NCBI GenBank assembly: GCA_036345935.2
Contig: JADWOT020000006.1
Location: 17,830,519-17,894,518 of the forward strand
Reading direction: 5' to 3'
Source of the DNA: Taenia hydatigena
Lineage: Eukaryota; Platyhelminthes; Cestoda; Cyclophyllidea; Taeniidae
Length of the DNA: 64,000 nt
Shown here one piece after another: positions 26,001 to 41,000 of the stretch. The notes beneath the pieces are model-generated. The model was not told the origin of the DNA and made no database searches. It saw only the letters and a list, made by a program, of their open reading frames with translations. Every line of letters begins with the position of its first letter. Positions within the stretch are counted from its first letter, which is position 1. Made by a program: the position numbers and the translations under genes.

Positions 26001-29000
26001 GTGGATGGTTAAACATCAAATCCCTGATTCTGTTTTACATTCTACCGACTTTTTGGGGGATCGTCACTGTTCTGCTCAAACGATCGAAAGCCTTCGACAG
26101 AGTTATCATCAACTTTTAGATACACTACGATAATGCTAGGCCACATCTAATTATTGGCACCATGTCAGGTTAAATGAGGTAGGACTCCTAAATATCACGT
26201 CCCTGGATGGACCATGTGCGTCTGAGGCGGACTGATTTTGGAAGAAATGTTACGAACTCGAAGATGCTCCACGGCGAGCACATTTCGCATGTAAATAACC
26301 CTTTTAGGTGCATTCATCCAAGGCGGCGTAGGGCGTATCGTGTCCTTAGATCACGATCATAAATCACCGTGGTTTTGGCAATACCGAAGGCATTTATTTA
26401 AGGACAAATCCAGTCAAATCTAGCCCTGTTTCGTTGGTGGCTCTCGGGTTAAGCTGGAGTCCGAAACTCTTCTCCATCGATTCAGCTATTCACGGGAGAT
26501 GATTACCTTCTGTAAAGACTGAACAAAGCATCATATCAGTGAAATTGGGCTGTTTGTCTTTAGAAGTGGGCTCATCAATACTACCACCAATGTGCCGCTC
26601 CGAAAACGTAAGACACTAAGAGGCATATTTTGATACCACCTCCGGTTTATCCAAATGTAGTATCCACAATAATTTCCATTCGTTGGGAAGGAAAATGCAC
26701 TATTGCTGCAGCTTGCCTCTGCAATGGGAAAGCGTCGTCCAATCCTCCGCCAACCTCTCTATCCCTTCTACTTTGTTTTTTTAAGTGGGGCTAACTGTTT
26801 CCAGTAGTTTGACTCCGGACGAATTTGGTTGCTTCCATCCATGAGCCTTATTCACCGTGTTCTCAGCTGAATCTTTTATTTTCAAGAAGGCAAAGCCTCC
26901 TGTAGGCTTGGAGATCATTTGAGTCATCCGTGACGATTTTTTTCACGGGGATGCATAAATCGGAAAATGAGATTACTTCCACTCGCTTGTGATGTTTGTC
27001 TTACACGGCATTTCAAACAAGAATTACAGCTAGCATGTACTTTTCTGATGCCTTTCTTAGTACACCACTTTGGCGCCACCTCTATCATCGTGTCTTTGAA
27101 GAGCAAGCCTACCAGACTGCTCCATGTGACCTTACATCAGTTTCAGCATCACTATCATGCCTGTCACATTGGCAGCACGGCGTGCTTCCCACACTTGTGG
27201 CAACTCCGGGCTCACCTCTTCTCTTGCATACACAATCACGCATGAAATCGCCTGAGTCTCAAGAGTAAACGCGACAGCAATCAGCAATTTATTTACCACC
27301 TTTACGGCAACTTTGATGTTGCAGAAGCCTACGTATCTGACAACAGTTTTTCTCCATTCACTTTGCCCCATGTGCCTTTGATCGTGTATGTGCGTGGACG
27401 AGTACGGCAGCATGTGCGCGTGTCAACTGGTGTCACTATCGATCACTGTGTGCGCTTCTAAGTGAGTGGGTTAGTGTGTGGGCCGGAGGCCGGACAGTCG
27501 TGTCCTGAATTGGCAAACGGCTGCAACGCGACCGCGTGTGATGACGTCAGCATCCTGTCTGATTGCCTGACTAATTGACTGACCGATAGGCCATCGGGTT
27601 GGTAAGCCTTTTCACTTGGTCCTCTTCTTTGTCACGCACCTTCCGAGGCTCGCTCTCGAGCTCATAAGGGCTCCGCCTCAAATGATAGGGGTTTTTTTAC
27701 CAAATTCTGGAGGAAAATAAATTATTCCAGGAAGTTGATTCCAGAGTGATAGCGATTCTGAAATACAAACCATTAGAGAACTCCGTTGCTCCTATCTTTG
27801 CGTCAACTAGATTCAGGACCCATTGTTTTAACAAGGATTTGGAGAGAAGTGAAAGGGTGTTCTTGGTACTGAATTTAGTTACTAGATTTTCTTTCTCAAG
27901 CTCTCGTTGGAGAGGGACTAGCTACCAGGTCGCTGAGTTTTGTAAGATTTGATGCGATCGTGATTAGAGCATTACAGTGGCACAAACAAACGACTTCAAG
28001 AGGCATCGATCCAATGCCTATGCACCTCATGTGCCATAGCAGAGTGACGGAGACAAAATAACCTTAATCGTTACATGGTGGGAATAATGTAGAATTTTCA
28101 ACCCTTTTCACCAAATAGTTTTTTTTGGGAAGATTTCCTTGAATCTCAGCCCGTGTGGTGGGCTATTTTCAGTCTTCCATCTCGCCGTGACAGCTAAAAG
28201 GCCAAATATTTTCTCCAAAGCACCATTCGCTTCCATCCTTTCTAGTCCACACTGTCAAGCGTGCGCAATGAAGATTCATCTTATTTAAGGAGTTCGTTCC
28301 GCTAATGGGTGGAGATTAAATCCATAACTGATGGTGGCTTATTGGGTCATCGGAGGAGGACAAGTGCGAGTGGAGCTTAGAGGTCGCATGGCTGCTTCGG
28401 TGAAGTGAAGTACTACCATGTTGACTTGACCATCCTTGGGATGGGTATTTTGACTTTTATCATTTTCTTCCCTTTTTCCTATGGAAACGATGAAAATGTG
28501 TTTGCTCAGAATACATAAACAGGTTGCATTTTGCCTCTCCAAATGCAAATTATACTGCTGCTTTTTTACGCAAACCATTCAGTGTCTTACGCGCGCAACA
28601 GACATGACACTCTGCTCCAGGTTGAATGGTAGCGCTTTCTGTTGCCTTGTCACTGAAACATCGTTGAAAGTGGATGGAGTTTGGCTATTTTTAATAAAAA
28701 CTCTTGAAAAAGAACTATATTGGCAGATACTACCCCTCCTCGCTTACAAAGGAAATATTTCAAGCTGGAGAATATTGGAGGTCAAAAGTGAAGTCCCAGA
28801 AACATCTCTATTATCGATTGGGTCTTGTTTACCACATGGCCAAAGCATTGGATATGCCCCATTTCGGGGGTCTTGAACTGCGATTGAGTGAGTTTCATCT
28901 TTACCCGTTGGCCTTTAGCGTTCCTTTCCCAGTCACCACAAAGTTAAACATCCGTTGGATTGTGCCTTCATGTGCTGCTCCAAAAATGCCATGGATCTTT

Positions 29001-32000
29001 GAAGGAAATGCAAGAACACGCTTTGTGGTCGTGAAATTCTGACCAATTTGGTTCGATTTTCTTCGATAAAATTACTCCTACTTTAATATCAAAAGTTTGC
29101 ATCGTGGTTTTCCCACTTCACCTTATTTAGCGACTTCCAAATGGTCGACAAAAGGAGGTGTAATTGTCGAACGATATGTTGGACCCATTTAACCAAGAGT
29201 TCGGCTATTGTTTTAACCCACTTCTAGTCTATTTTGCGTAGCATTCTACTTATTCGTTCACGTAGATGTACGTCACTTCTCCCTGTCGAGGACCCGCACT
29301 TGCTGCATTACCTTCACCAAAAGGAAATACCCTTTGCATTATTGCCCCCAATAGCACAGGTTTGGCTCTATCACGATAAAAGGAGGTGCGTTATGTTCAT
29401 TCTGTATCCTACTCCACTCAAAGGATAATTTTTCTGAAAACTCCCTCCCATCTGCACAAATTTGTAAGCAAAAAACAATGAATGGGAAGAAGAAATAAGC
29501 GCTTACGTAAGGATTAGTAGTCAATGTCAGAATATCTTGGGAAGCAAAACTCAACTATACTCAATGAAGGTGTTCATTACCATCGACACGTATATATGAC
29601 GCCTGAGTTTTCTCTCTTAGATCCCGAATGCAAGCATTATGAGTTCCTCTGTTTCGATAACTCTTGATATTCGGCATTGCTTTTGCATGGTTGGTGTTTG
29701 ACATAATCCTCAAATGTGGCATTGCATGCTCAGTGACGGTGGCAATCCAGGCGTGACCAAATGATATCAAACGAAACCGCGTAACTACAGTGGCACCGGC
29801 TCATCACTTGTAGTAAACTCACACGACTTCTCCTTACCTGTAATGTATAGAAGGCCAAACCACGAGGTATCATTTGGACTAATATAGACAAGAGGCGGAA
29901 TTTAAGAATGATCGGTTTCACCGCACTTGGCTGAGTGGGAATTTGAACTCATTCAAGCCGTGAGGCAGCATAAACACTTGGTAAGCTACATAAGTCTTCA
30001 CTGTCCCTTCACCAACATAACATTCTAAAGAAAATATGGTGAGGACTACAAAGGTAGCAGTAGTAGCAGTTGCAATCCCTCTAAATCACAATGGTAAACC
30101 ATCAAAGAACATTGCCTGTAATCTTTGTACACCTTTTCGGATCAAGTATTGACGGAGACATCAAGTTCTTTCCCTTGCCTTATCCACAGGCGAATACGGC
30201 CTCGACATCTACGCGAACGAGCCGGAGGACGGTCGAGCCTACACCCACGTATGTCAGTACCTCGTACACTACGAGGCGCCACCTGGCTGGACGGTGGAGG
30301 TACAGCCAGAGACTGTGGGATCAGCGAAAGTGTCTCCATCCCGGGTTGTCAGCACAGCCGAGGTGAACTTACGTCCCATGCCCCAACACGCGCTGCAGCG
30401 AGAGTCGCTCATTCGTTTGCGTCAGATGCCCGCCTATGGCGCCGAGGCGCCGTCCATTGGACAACTGCCTCAGCCGTACCTTGAACCCCAAATCGCCTCC
30501 ATCCAAGTTAGTTGAGAAAGTTAAATCTCTTCTACAATACCGCCTAATCTGGCCTCAAATGAAGGGCTTTGGACGACTTCAGAGAATATGGCAAGCCTTA
30601 GTACTTAAGTTCCAGTTACTTACTTACTCTAGACACTAAGAGGTTGAGTTTAACTACTTGTCTTTGCCTTGCACCATTTCACACTCCAAATGTGCGCTGA
30701 GTGTAGCACGATGCAGTACGGGTTTGGTTAGATGGTACTGGTTTGTATCTCCGTTTGCTCATTGTGTATCTGACTAATTATTGTGTCATTCAGCGAATCA
30801 AATAGGCCTCAACGTCTCACCCCAGAATGTACTACTTCCTAGGAGTCACCACTCAATGTTGACATTAGCATATGCAGTATCCAACGTGGTTGCATAATTA
30901 GTCTCATTTTGCATCACTACCTACTCAGTCGACCGTAAAGCAACTTCGCGTCTGAGGATTGCTGCCTTCTGCCCACTTTTTGAACCAAGTAAACATGAGG
31001 TCGCACTAGTTATAGTCTTGGAGGACTTAGATACTTCATCCAGAGCTTGGAAGGTGGCAAGAACTCCGTTTTGGAACTTGATTTTGATTATGAGGTCGGC
31101 ATTTTACGCTGCTTCATCCCACCGCGTATTTATTGCAAAGTGAAACGTGCTTCCTGCTCCATTTGGTATGAAAGAGGGATTCCTAAGTGTTCCCAGTACC
31201 TGAAATACAGACTCACCAACGCCTCAGTCATTGGCGGGGCTACCAGTAGTGCATGAAGGTTAGGCAGCCGCTCATTTCCTTATTCACCCTCCTCACTTGA
31301 CTGATTAGTTGCTTGGATTTGTCATCATATGCCAAAAAAATTTGGCATATCAAACACATTAATGTGTCTGCAATCAAAAATTTGACTTTTTTTCACCGAA
31401 ACATTTTTTCAAGGCTGCGATGTGGTCGAGTCCCTCTTCGATGACTAGTCTACTGGTCGTAGCTTCTGCCTTTGTGACAGAATCTCTATCTGCCTAGGCA
31501 ACCTCCATCACACTGAAAATCTGCTGTCCTTTAAAATATGTGCACATGCCTTGCAAAAGTGAAGTGTTTTAACCTCTACATGTTTCCTTTTTAAACGGCA
31601 AGGCCAATCACCTGAGCGCGGCAAATCCGACCCCCTTGGCTTTGCCCTCGCACGTTTCGGCAAGTTAACAGTATTGCTGACCACGGTTTCGTGACCTACT
31701 CACCGTCACAAGCGTAAACCGACTTTCACATGGGTTGATAAAACATAAACCGGAAAGAGGAATAGCTTTTGTTGCTGCATTATGCATACGTGGCCCTCCT
31801 GCGAAGGGCGTTCTAGCCAAAGTGGTATCCTTGAGTTGATAATGGAAGCAGTGGATTTCAAGGAGTGGAAAGAGAGCCCATTTTTGACGTATTCCAATGC
31901 TTGAAAAGTTGACATAAAGATTTGCTAGTACAGTTGAAGCATTTTAGAATAGTCCGAATGATCTCGTTGTAGATGCGAAAATGTCGACCTCTAAAGGATT

Positions 32001-35000
32001 CTTTTTCAGTTCTAAGCATGTGGAGATATCTCAGACTGAGGTCCAGAAAATAGATCTGAATTGCTGCAGTGAGCAGTCCGAAGTCGCTTGGCCATAGTGA
32101 TCAAACTTGATTGTTCACTTCATAGACGAGCGGGACATTTATATTTGCCGCTTAGTGCGATACTATGGAACGAGGAATCCACGTAAAAGCATCGCGCCTT
32201 CTCCAGAGTACGTTTGCTATCTGTGCTTGTAGAGAGCCCTGTTCGGGTGTTTTTTTTTTTGGTGCTTCTACTGCTCTCATGAGCACTAGCTGCAGATTCT
32301 CGATGCCATCCTCGTTAGCATAAAGACATGCGTTGGGAGGCATGGATTTTAAGTAAAAAGTGTCAATCTAGTTAGAATGCTCCACGCACTAGGGATGACA
32401 TTTGATTCGGGTTTCTGGGCTTTACCGAAGAAGAAATTAATTATTTTATGCACATAATGGCATTCTGAAGTTGAATAACCACTGTTTCACTAAACCTAAG
32501 GCGCGGGTTTCCTTCATCCCCTGCATCAGGCATCAAAAGTATAGTTTTAATAGATCTTCGCTGTAGCGAAATAAATCGGCAATTCATTAAGGCCAGCGGT
32601 TAGAAGTAGATTCCATTATTTTGGCCCATACGGAGATGAAACATAGTGAATCAAGACCTACCTGAAGGTGACAGAAGGCGATATACTAGGGCGGAATACC
32701 TTGTATCGATATACAGAAGGGCTGGAGTTACTCGGTATGGCCCGAAGACTAGCCTCCCAACAAAAGTACAATTGTTGTGGCATTCAGTGCTTGCGTAACC
32801 AAAGTGCAGAGTCTGCCAAACACCTACAGTATCATATAGCCCTCTTCTTCTTTTGAATGTCGTTCCCCGGCGCTCCCCTGTGTCAGTCCTCTCAGCTTAG
32901 TCTGTGCTGCAGGGAGAACACCCATCATTCAATCGAGTCAGTCATGAAATTCTTGTGCAGTGGATGCGGATTTCCGTCTTGTTTAGTAGCTGTGGTGAGA
33001 AAAGGAGCAATGTGCTGGCCATCAGGTATGTCCACCGCTGAATGGTAGGAACACTAGCTTAAAAATCGAGTCACTTAATGATAGAAAGGAATTCTAATAA
33101 TTTCGTGTCTACTCCCTCTTGCAACTTTGTTCCCACTTCCGTTCTGCCCAACGGCATCAGTCTATCCGGCTTCTACCTAGCTGGCAGGGAGTAGCTCTGT
33201 AACAAACTTATCCATATGGTTCACTGCCAGTGTCGTTTCCGTTGTTAATAGGTTTCCTGGAGTTGTTGCCGGTTGTGGAGGTCACTGATTCTCTCATCCG
33301 CAGTAGATGCTCTTCTTTTGTCACGCTAAGGTTTATCACCCAGTCGTAGAAATCAGGGTATTTTTCCTTGAAGGTGAGGATCGCTTTCCACTGCTACCAA
33401 TGTAGCGCTCCGAGACTTCACTTAGGGCGAAAGATGCCATAGTACTTGAGCAGAATATGTATTATCGACGTACAGATGAGCTGGGAGCTACTGACATGGC
33501 CTGGAGGTCGTGTCGTCGAGAGGAAATAAAATTACGGAGCCTTAGTGTCCACGAGACCGAGACGAAAAGTTAAACAAACGATCAAAGTACTATGGTATTA
33601 GAGAAAACCGTGCGTCGTGAACTGGTGAGGTCATCCTTTTATTCAACACGCTGAATTTATTAAAGGCGCGTTGTGCGTTTTCCAAAGCCAAAAGTCCATG
33701 TTGAACGGTGGTGCGTCGATGGTTTGATCAAATTACTGCGTATTTGCCAGGCATTGCCGTTGTCGACTTTGGCTCATTGCACTTGGCAATGCAGAAATCT
33801 GTAGAACATCATCTGATTGGAACGACAAGTGTTGACTTCCGCTAAACACCGAAATGGTACATTAAAGTCTCCCAATTACATTCACTTTTTTGACGGATCA
33901 GCGCAGCTTTGTTTTGCGCTTCCTAAGTTAAACCATCAAGATTAGAATGGATTGTCAACCGTGGAAAACGGAAGTGTAACGAAAGTGGGCGTGTGTGAAT
34001 AATTAGCAATTTGCTAATGAGATCCGAGTTTTGTGTAGGATTTGGTCCTTCGCACCGTGAATTTTAAGTTTAACAGCTTCCATCCCGTAGTGACTGGTTT
34101 AATTGACATTCATTCCATGATCTGAGAGCATTCCACTCTGACACTCTGACACATTCTAGTATGACTGAACTTATCTTACAGCTTACGAAATGGGTGTAAA
34201 ATCAAGGCTACTTTGACTAAATTTTGGTATGAGATTCCTTTTTTGATCCACGTTTCCGCAATATTTTTGAACCCACTGATACATGTAATTGGAAAAAACA
34301 GTACCCTTCTCCAGTTTCAGGTCGAACTTCAACACGAGCTCTAATACCATGCGTTTTAATATAGCTACCACACTCCCCAAAGTGGATCACATTTTGTACC
34401 TGACTTGAGAACATGGTGGTTAATGATGATAACAATGCCAGAGAAATATGTAACAAACACCATGAATCATTGGCACAATTTCATGAAAGGACTCCTTAAG
34501 GAGCACAGCATTAACCGTGTCGTTTTTACGTTCAAAAGCATCTCAATACAGGATACAGCATTAATAATGCTTCCTTTCCCTTTACCATTGCAGCAACACG
34601 TCAGCAACGAGGAGAACCGCCGAACACCAAGAACGTTTTCACCTACTGCATACAATGGCAATTCTGGTTACAGAGATCAGGTGAAATTCCGCTATGCGCC
34701 CTCAGCTTGGTCAGATACAGATAGCATTGACGGGGGCATCGGCGCAATGCGCATAAATGGGGTACGTCCGACCCTCGGCTCCCTTCTACATGACCACGCT
34801 ACTGAATTATGCTGAGTAGGCTAAAATTTGCTTGAGTGTTCACAGGAAAACGAAAAATTGTAGTCTAGCTGCTGAGGCAAGCAGCATTGATAGGTTTTGT
34901 AAACCACAGTAACATTAAGTGGAATGCTAAAAGTCAATAGGCTGAATTAGACAAATGGAGTTCTCCCATCCCTTACTCACAAATCATCCTAAAATTTTGC

Positions 35001-38000
35001 TTTGAATAAGCCTTTCATTGTATAGTTCACTTTAGGCAAATATATTTGTTACTGTGCTGTGCCAACTAATTGGTTCAATAACGTCACAACCAGTAGTTCT
35101 AGGAATCAGTCCTATGTGAACGCTGGCAAAACATTTGATTGAAGGATGAATGCTTACATGAAAACAGCTGCGATAACTTGGAGTGTTTCTTTCCACTTGG
35201 GTCGTTGAAGTCACAATCTTTCTTTTCCCTCTGCATATTTTGGGTCTTCCCTCTATGTATTTTCACTATCCTAATGAAAAAGGATGGGTGATCTTATAGT
35301 CAAAGGAATCCTTCATATAGGTTGCCGCGATAAGAATTATGCAAGCATGAAAAATGGTGAGGTGACTTGTATGTGCTGACTAGTGAACCTCCTTCATACA
35401 CTTTAATTAAGCAAAGCCGGAGTCTAATTCTCATTTTAAATTTATTAGGACGAAGAAGATGAGATGTTTATGGCGAATGGAAAGGGGAGAGAGAAGAGTG
35501 ATGATGATCATAATGGGGCAATTGATAATTCATTGGGGAGAATCTTGGGGCGTCGGGAGGATGTGACAGAACAGATGAAACGCAGTCAACCCTACATGAT
35601 GGCTCTGCTAGTTGGGAAATCTCCGACCCTTCGTTCGCCTCTTGGTAGTTTGGGTCAGGTAACAAATCCATCACCACAGCTACCACCTCCGGCCTTCGCC
35701 TAATCGGCATCGCGCTCTCAACGACGATTACACTGCACGCTTCCGCACTATAGATAGAGTGATCAAGACCGTTAATTGCTTGTCCATTTTAATTCTTTTA
35801 TTCCAGATCTCTGGCGTCAACGGAAGAGAACTCCTTGATTCGGACCGAGGGGACCGATATTCGCCCTTCACTGGAGGTAAAGTAATATTTTATGCCATTC
35901 AAGTTAACCCTTTTTATAAAAGGGTAGAACTGCGTATCACTATTGTGGAACTTGAGTCGCTTGAGGGTGAGAAGTTCGCATGGCTGCATACACAAGTGGA
36001 TAGAACACAATTCACTCCTCAAACAAAAGGAAGACTATGACTGCTTAGCAGTGATGTGGAGGTAGTTGAGAGAGGATTCTTATTGATGGTGGTACTCTTG
36101 TCTCTTAGTGTGTAATCTTGAATCAACATCTTTTAAGTAAAAACCCTTAATCAATTCATATTCTTCTAAATCGAAGCAAAACATTTCTTAACCTTTTGTT
36201 GCCTAAACAAAGCCTGTCAAAGTTGTCACCCGTTGTTACGCATTAAGGTGAGTCAAAGATGAGACTGTGCCTAAATTGCCTTTTTGCTTGTCTCTCCGAC
36301 GTGGGGAGTTGGGTGTGCTTGAGTCTCCACTTAGTCACTTCTTCATGCTAAATCACACAATTCGAGTACTACTTGGAGGCACATGGAATGTGGAGCTAAG
36401 GTTAAATCTCTTTCGATTGGCGCGATATTTTCCGAGTACTGTGTTTCGAAGCGTGCTTCAAATTATCCGAAACTGCCTAGTTATCAATCAGCTCTAAGTT
36501 AAAAATGATCATAACGATTGAGGAATTAGGATAGCACAAAGTTTGGTGGAGTGCATAGTTATTGTTGTGAATGTATTACTCGGCTGATTGGGGCTGTTGT
36601 AGGCTGGGGAATGATCTGCAACTGGTACCTTTTTTCGGTCCGGCGGATTATCCCGGTGGCAACAACTGTTGACTCTGTGTTCGACAAATAATAAACCGAA
36701 CCGAGCAAATTCACATACGTATACATATATCTGCACGCATACATGCAAGTGGCATTGCTGGAACCCCTGTCTCGTCTGTGTCGTTCTTCTCTGTGGTGCA
36801 ATTGGTTTCCTCGCCGTAGCCAATCAACGTACGGCGGAGGGGCTGATGCTCATTGGTTAGGATGTTCATGCGTAGGTTGGCTTGCACGTAGCTTGAAGCA
36901 AGCGGTACCTCTCGACGACTCGGCCCGAAACACCTCAAAAGAGCACCTTGCCTGTGAAGAATGTCGGCTGGGATTTACAAGAATAACGGTGAGGTTGTCT
37001 CCTATTTAGAATAAACCCTCGGTTCGCCATTAGACACAAATATCCCCACAGGCAGTAACCTCTGTTTTCAAATTTTTAAACTCCAATCGTTAAATGTAAT
37101 CCATAATTTTTCCACATATTCTGTTACAAAATCTTCCCATACCATTGGCCTCTGATAGCTTTTGCAGAGCAAAGGACAGTTGCAAATCTCTCTTATCAAA
37201 TGCTCTCCTTAAAAGGCTATTCTGCTATTAGAACTACTTGCTATCCGCAATGAGTAAATAGTGGAACATGACTGAGCACAAATGACGCAACTAGATTGTA
37301 ACATTCCGTCATATGACTTTCCAAGGAAAAAAATAATGCATTATTTTTTAACCCCCCATGGTCATTGGTGCACACTTAAGCGCTATTGATGGGCTATTTA
37401 AATCGCAGATGCTAGTGTGGGCTTTTACAAATTGCTCTTTTTAATAAGTGAGAGGGAAATGTCTTACCAAAGTGTTATTTCAGACGGAAAATGGCTTGAT
37501 AGAACAATCGAGTGCCCTATTTGCCCCTAAGAAGCATTGCATGACCTTAACCACCACATCCATCACGTGTGTCTGCCAGTCTGCGCTTCATGTGGGTTTG
37601 GTGAACCAAGCAATAAGCACCAAGCCTTTCTCAAAACCCGGATTCAAAATGTCTACTCCCAAGTTGGCAGGATTTGAGTAGTAATCAGGACTTGATTGCC
37701 CTCGGTTGTCGCTGGGACTACGCTACTTAGCACCTACTTTTAACGATGCTGCCTCCCTAACTTTCGTGCGCCAACCGATTTCCATTTACCTCTTCCTCTT
37801 GTCGTCTAATTGGCGAAATGCTTGTTTTCTGTTGTTGCTTAATGCCGTTGAGTAGCATGAAATTACTTGAGGATTAAATTTGTTCCTGCTAAATGCAGAC
37901 ATCATTGATGAAAAGATGACAGGTCTCCTACCAACTTGATCACCATAGGAATGCCTGTGATTTTGCTTCCTCTCCAGATAACAGACGTCCGAGCCAACAG

Positions 38001-41000
38001 TACAACCGAATTGGGATGACGCAGCCAGTCGCAGCCGTAGGACAAGTTTTCCCCTCCGCCACCGCCATGTCATCCGCATCCCATGCCACGTGGGTGACAG
38101 GACCCCTGCAAAAGGAGCCTCCAAAGGAGTTTGTGCCCCAGCTCCTCGACCCTGAACCGGCCTATCAGAAACCCGCCCCTGATGCCATACCGGGTCGCAG
38201 GCCTGTCTACTCCATGCAAGAGGATGACGCCTTTAAGGTTAGCAATATGCCGAGGATACATGGTCAGAGAGTGTGTGGACTGTTTGCAGTCCTTGCGACT
38301 GCTCACCAATTGAAGCGCTAGTGTCTAAGTCTATATCACTATCCCTCCACAGCTTAATAAGATTCAATTACCCAGCTTACACGAATTACTGTTATAAATA
38401 GCTGGTTTAAGGTACTGAAGAAAGTTATTGATAAAAAGGAAGCAACTGAACTGGCTAAGTAAGATAACCTAAATTAGCAAGGAATGAGTAGTCGTTTGTG
38501 CCAAAAAGCACGATGATGTCTGTACGGGGGGGTTGACGCAGGGCCACTTTTCTAGGGTCTCGCTTTGTTGGACCTGATTTTAAAGGTGACTTATATATTA
38601 TTTTTTCTTCTCAATGAAGTTCACTTATTTAGGCAGCCAAGTTTATCCAGGAATTGGAGAACTAGCCAAATGATTGCTGACTTGGCAATTGTGCAAATCT
38701 CTATTTAAGTTGGTGATTCACCTAGGTAATCCAAGTTTTCATAAGATCGTCGCAAGTTTACCGGGTCTTCAAACATTTCCATTTGTCTCTAAGATTGTGA
38801 GTCACAGGCCTATCTTGATAAAAAGGCATGCAAATTCTTGCGCCAACGGTCGCAACTGAATGAAATGCACAAGAGGCTGTAAAATTTATGCCTGGCTTGC
38901 GCTGAAGCGTCTAGCATATGGAAATAAAAAAACAAGAATTTTCGTTGGGTGACCTTTCTTGCTTTTTGATTATAAATTTAAGAATATCTGTTTCATGAAC
39001 CGTCTACTTCCCTATTCAAAGGACTGCAAAAGCGAACTTTGTTTGTGATTAGTCGGTTAAGCTAGGACAGCCCATATATGATTGGCCGATTGAACGAGTC
39101 AATGATCTCATTCACTTGTGCGCCAATGGTGTTCGTGCTACTAAGCTCTAGTCATTCGTAAAAAAAAATCGGAAAGATGATTTTAGATTAATTCATGATT
39201 GGGTCGCAATTTAATTTAGGGACATATATTACATTTCTAGGCTTTCCAGAAGGTTGACGAGCACGCCATGGCCGTGTCTTATCAGGAACAGAACAGCTTC
39301 AACCAACTGATCTGGCAGTTGATCTACGCCAGAAATATCACCTCTGATTTGGAGCGGGTGCGCGCAATCTTTCTCTGGCTCTGCACCAAGGATCTGCATC
39401 AAATGAATTTCGATAATGTCACTCCCGGCTCACCGGAGGAGATACTCATGGGCATCCGCACGGGAAAATCTACCTATGCGCAAATCTTTCAAATTCTTTG
39501 TCGGTACGTACTTTGTTAACCAATTGAAAAAACGAGTTGATCCGCCTGATGTGGTAGAAGGCCATTTTTTCGTCCACCTTTTTTCGCACTGTTATACTTT
39601 TTGTCGACAATTGTCAGCCAATCTTTGGTTTTTATGTTTTCAGTTGGCGCGGTGTTGTCATTACCACATTCTATCCCACTGACCGATTTTCCCAAAAAAG
39701 ATATTTTTATCACGGATCGTTCCAATAGTTATGCAATGCCTAAAAATTTTAGCTCGGAAATGGCTGATTATGATTGGATGGTTATCGATTAGCCAATAGT
39801 TGCCTAGATTAATCCACGACACCGCCCTTGAGTCCTTCAACGACGGTAGACGGGGAATGGTCGCATCAACATCTGGTACTAACGATAGCTCCTTTAAGAA
39901 ACGATCAAAAAAACCATATTAGGCCCAAAAACGGCCTCTATGAAAGTGATTTTGAAGCCTATTTCGAAGCGATGATAAATAGATCCGGATGATTCTTACT
40001 GAAATTGGATAAATTTAGATTTTACGCTCCAGTAAATTTATTCAGTACATTTGCTACCCCACAATGCGCACCGAAGAAGGGTGTAGCGCTACGTCGCAAT
40101 TTATTTGTGCAAGCGCCGATAAAATAAAGTCGAGTTTGCTCCATATTTGCGCTTAAACTTGTGAGATGGCTTCCGACGAAATTACGTCCTACTTTTGCCG
40201 TTTCAAATTGTCGTTTGAATTAAGATGACGGAGGCAATACTGAAATAATCCGCCTCTTTTATTGGCATTCCATGAACAAATTGTAGACGCGATATCACTC
40301 CCTGTTCAGTCATTGGAAGGTATGTAAACCTCCAATGTCGTGTAGCTTCCTTCTTCCATCCATCCCACTTGCCTTTCCTTCATTATCGCCAATGAAGTTA
40401 CCCGCACAAGTGATCATGTTTCTGTGTTCTGACATCAGATTATTACCTTTTCGTGCGACCTTTGTGTACCCTCGCTATTCACTCCTGTTCCATCCAGCGC
40501 GTACCTTGATTGTAAAAAGCGTCTCCTGGTGACCCGAAAACAGGCTCCACATTTGTCCCCAAACGGTGGACATCTTAAAATGCAGTGGGGCCACCATTGA
40601 CCTTCCTTTTTTCCTACGTTTTCCCACTTTATGTACGTTAGAGTTTGAGGCGAATTCGACTGTAGGGCTGTCACCTTTTAATCCGTTAAGATCAGTTTTG
40701 AACCGCGACGAGACTTGGCGAAGTGGGCTTGATTTCCCACAATAAAGTGAGTCCTTTTTTCTCTGTAACACATTAATTAAAAATACACTAGGATGTGGAG
40801 AAAGCAGCACTGGCAATTGGTTGTTTTCATTGCTTTCTTCTCTTTTCGTCCGGCTTTATCTTCGCTTCCTAAATACCATGACCCTGTTTTGGTTCATGTG
40901 AACTCCTCTTTTTGGCTTTATCACCATTCCATTTTTGATGGCGAGGGGTGGGCTTACTGCCCTCTCGGTGTACAGAATGACAGTCTCCGCGTTAGGGCAA

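Larger units (their letters stand above)
30507..34593. other. 4.1-kb intron of the KY-like gene, with repeats
   Basis: This is a phase-0 intron. It contains two adjacent palindromes (31327-31367) and copies of a dispersed repeat (about 32640-32850 and 33360-33600). If the KY region is really two genes, the second promoter would be here. Confidence 0.5.

Noticed and set aside
36560..36860. Possible solo LTR
   Set aside because: A poly(A)-like signal and a TGT...CA-like frame are present, but I could not define ends, a target-site duplication or a second copy.
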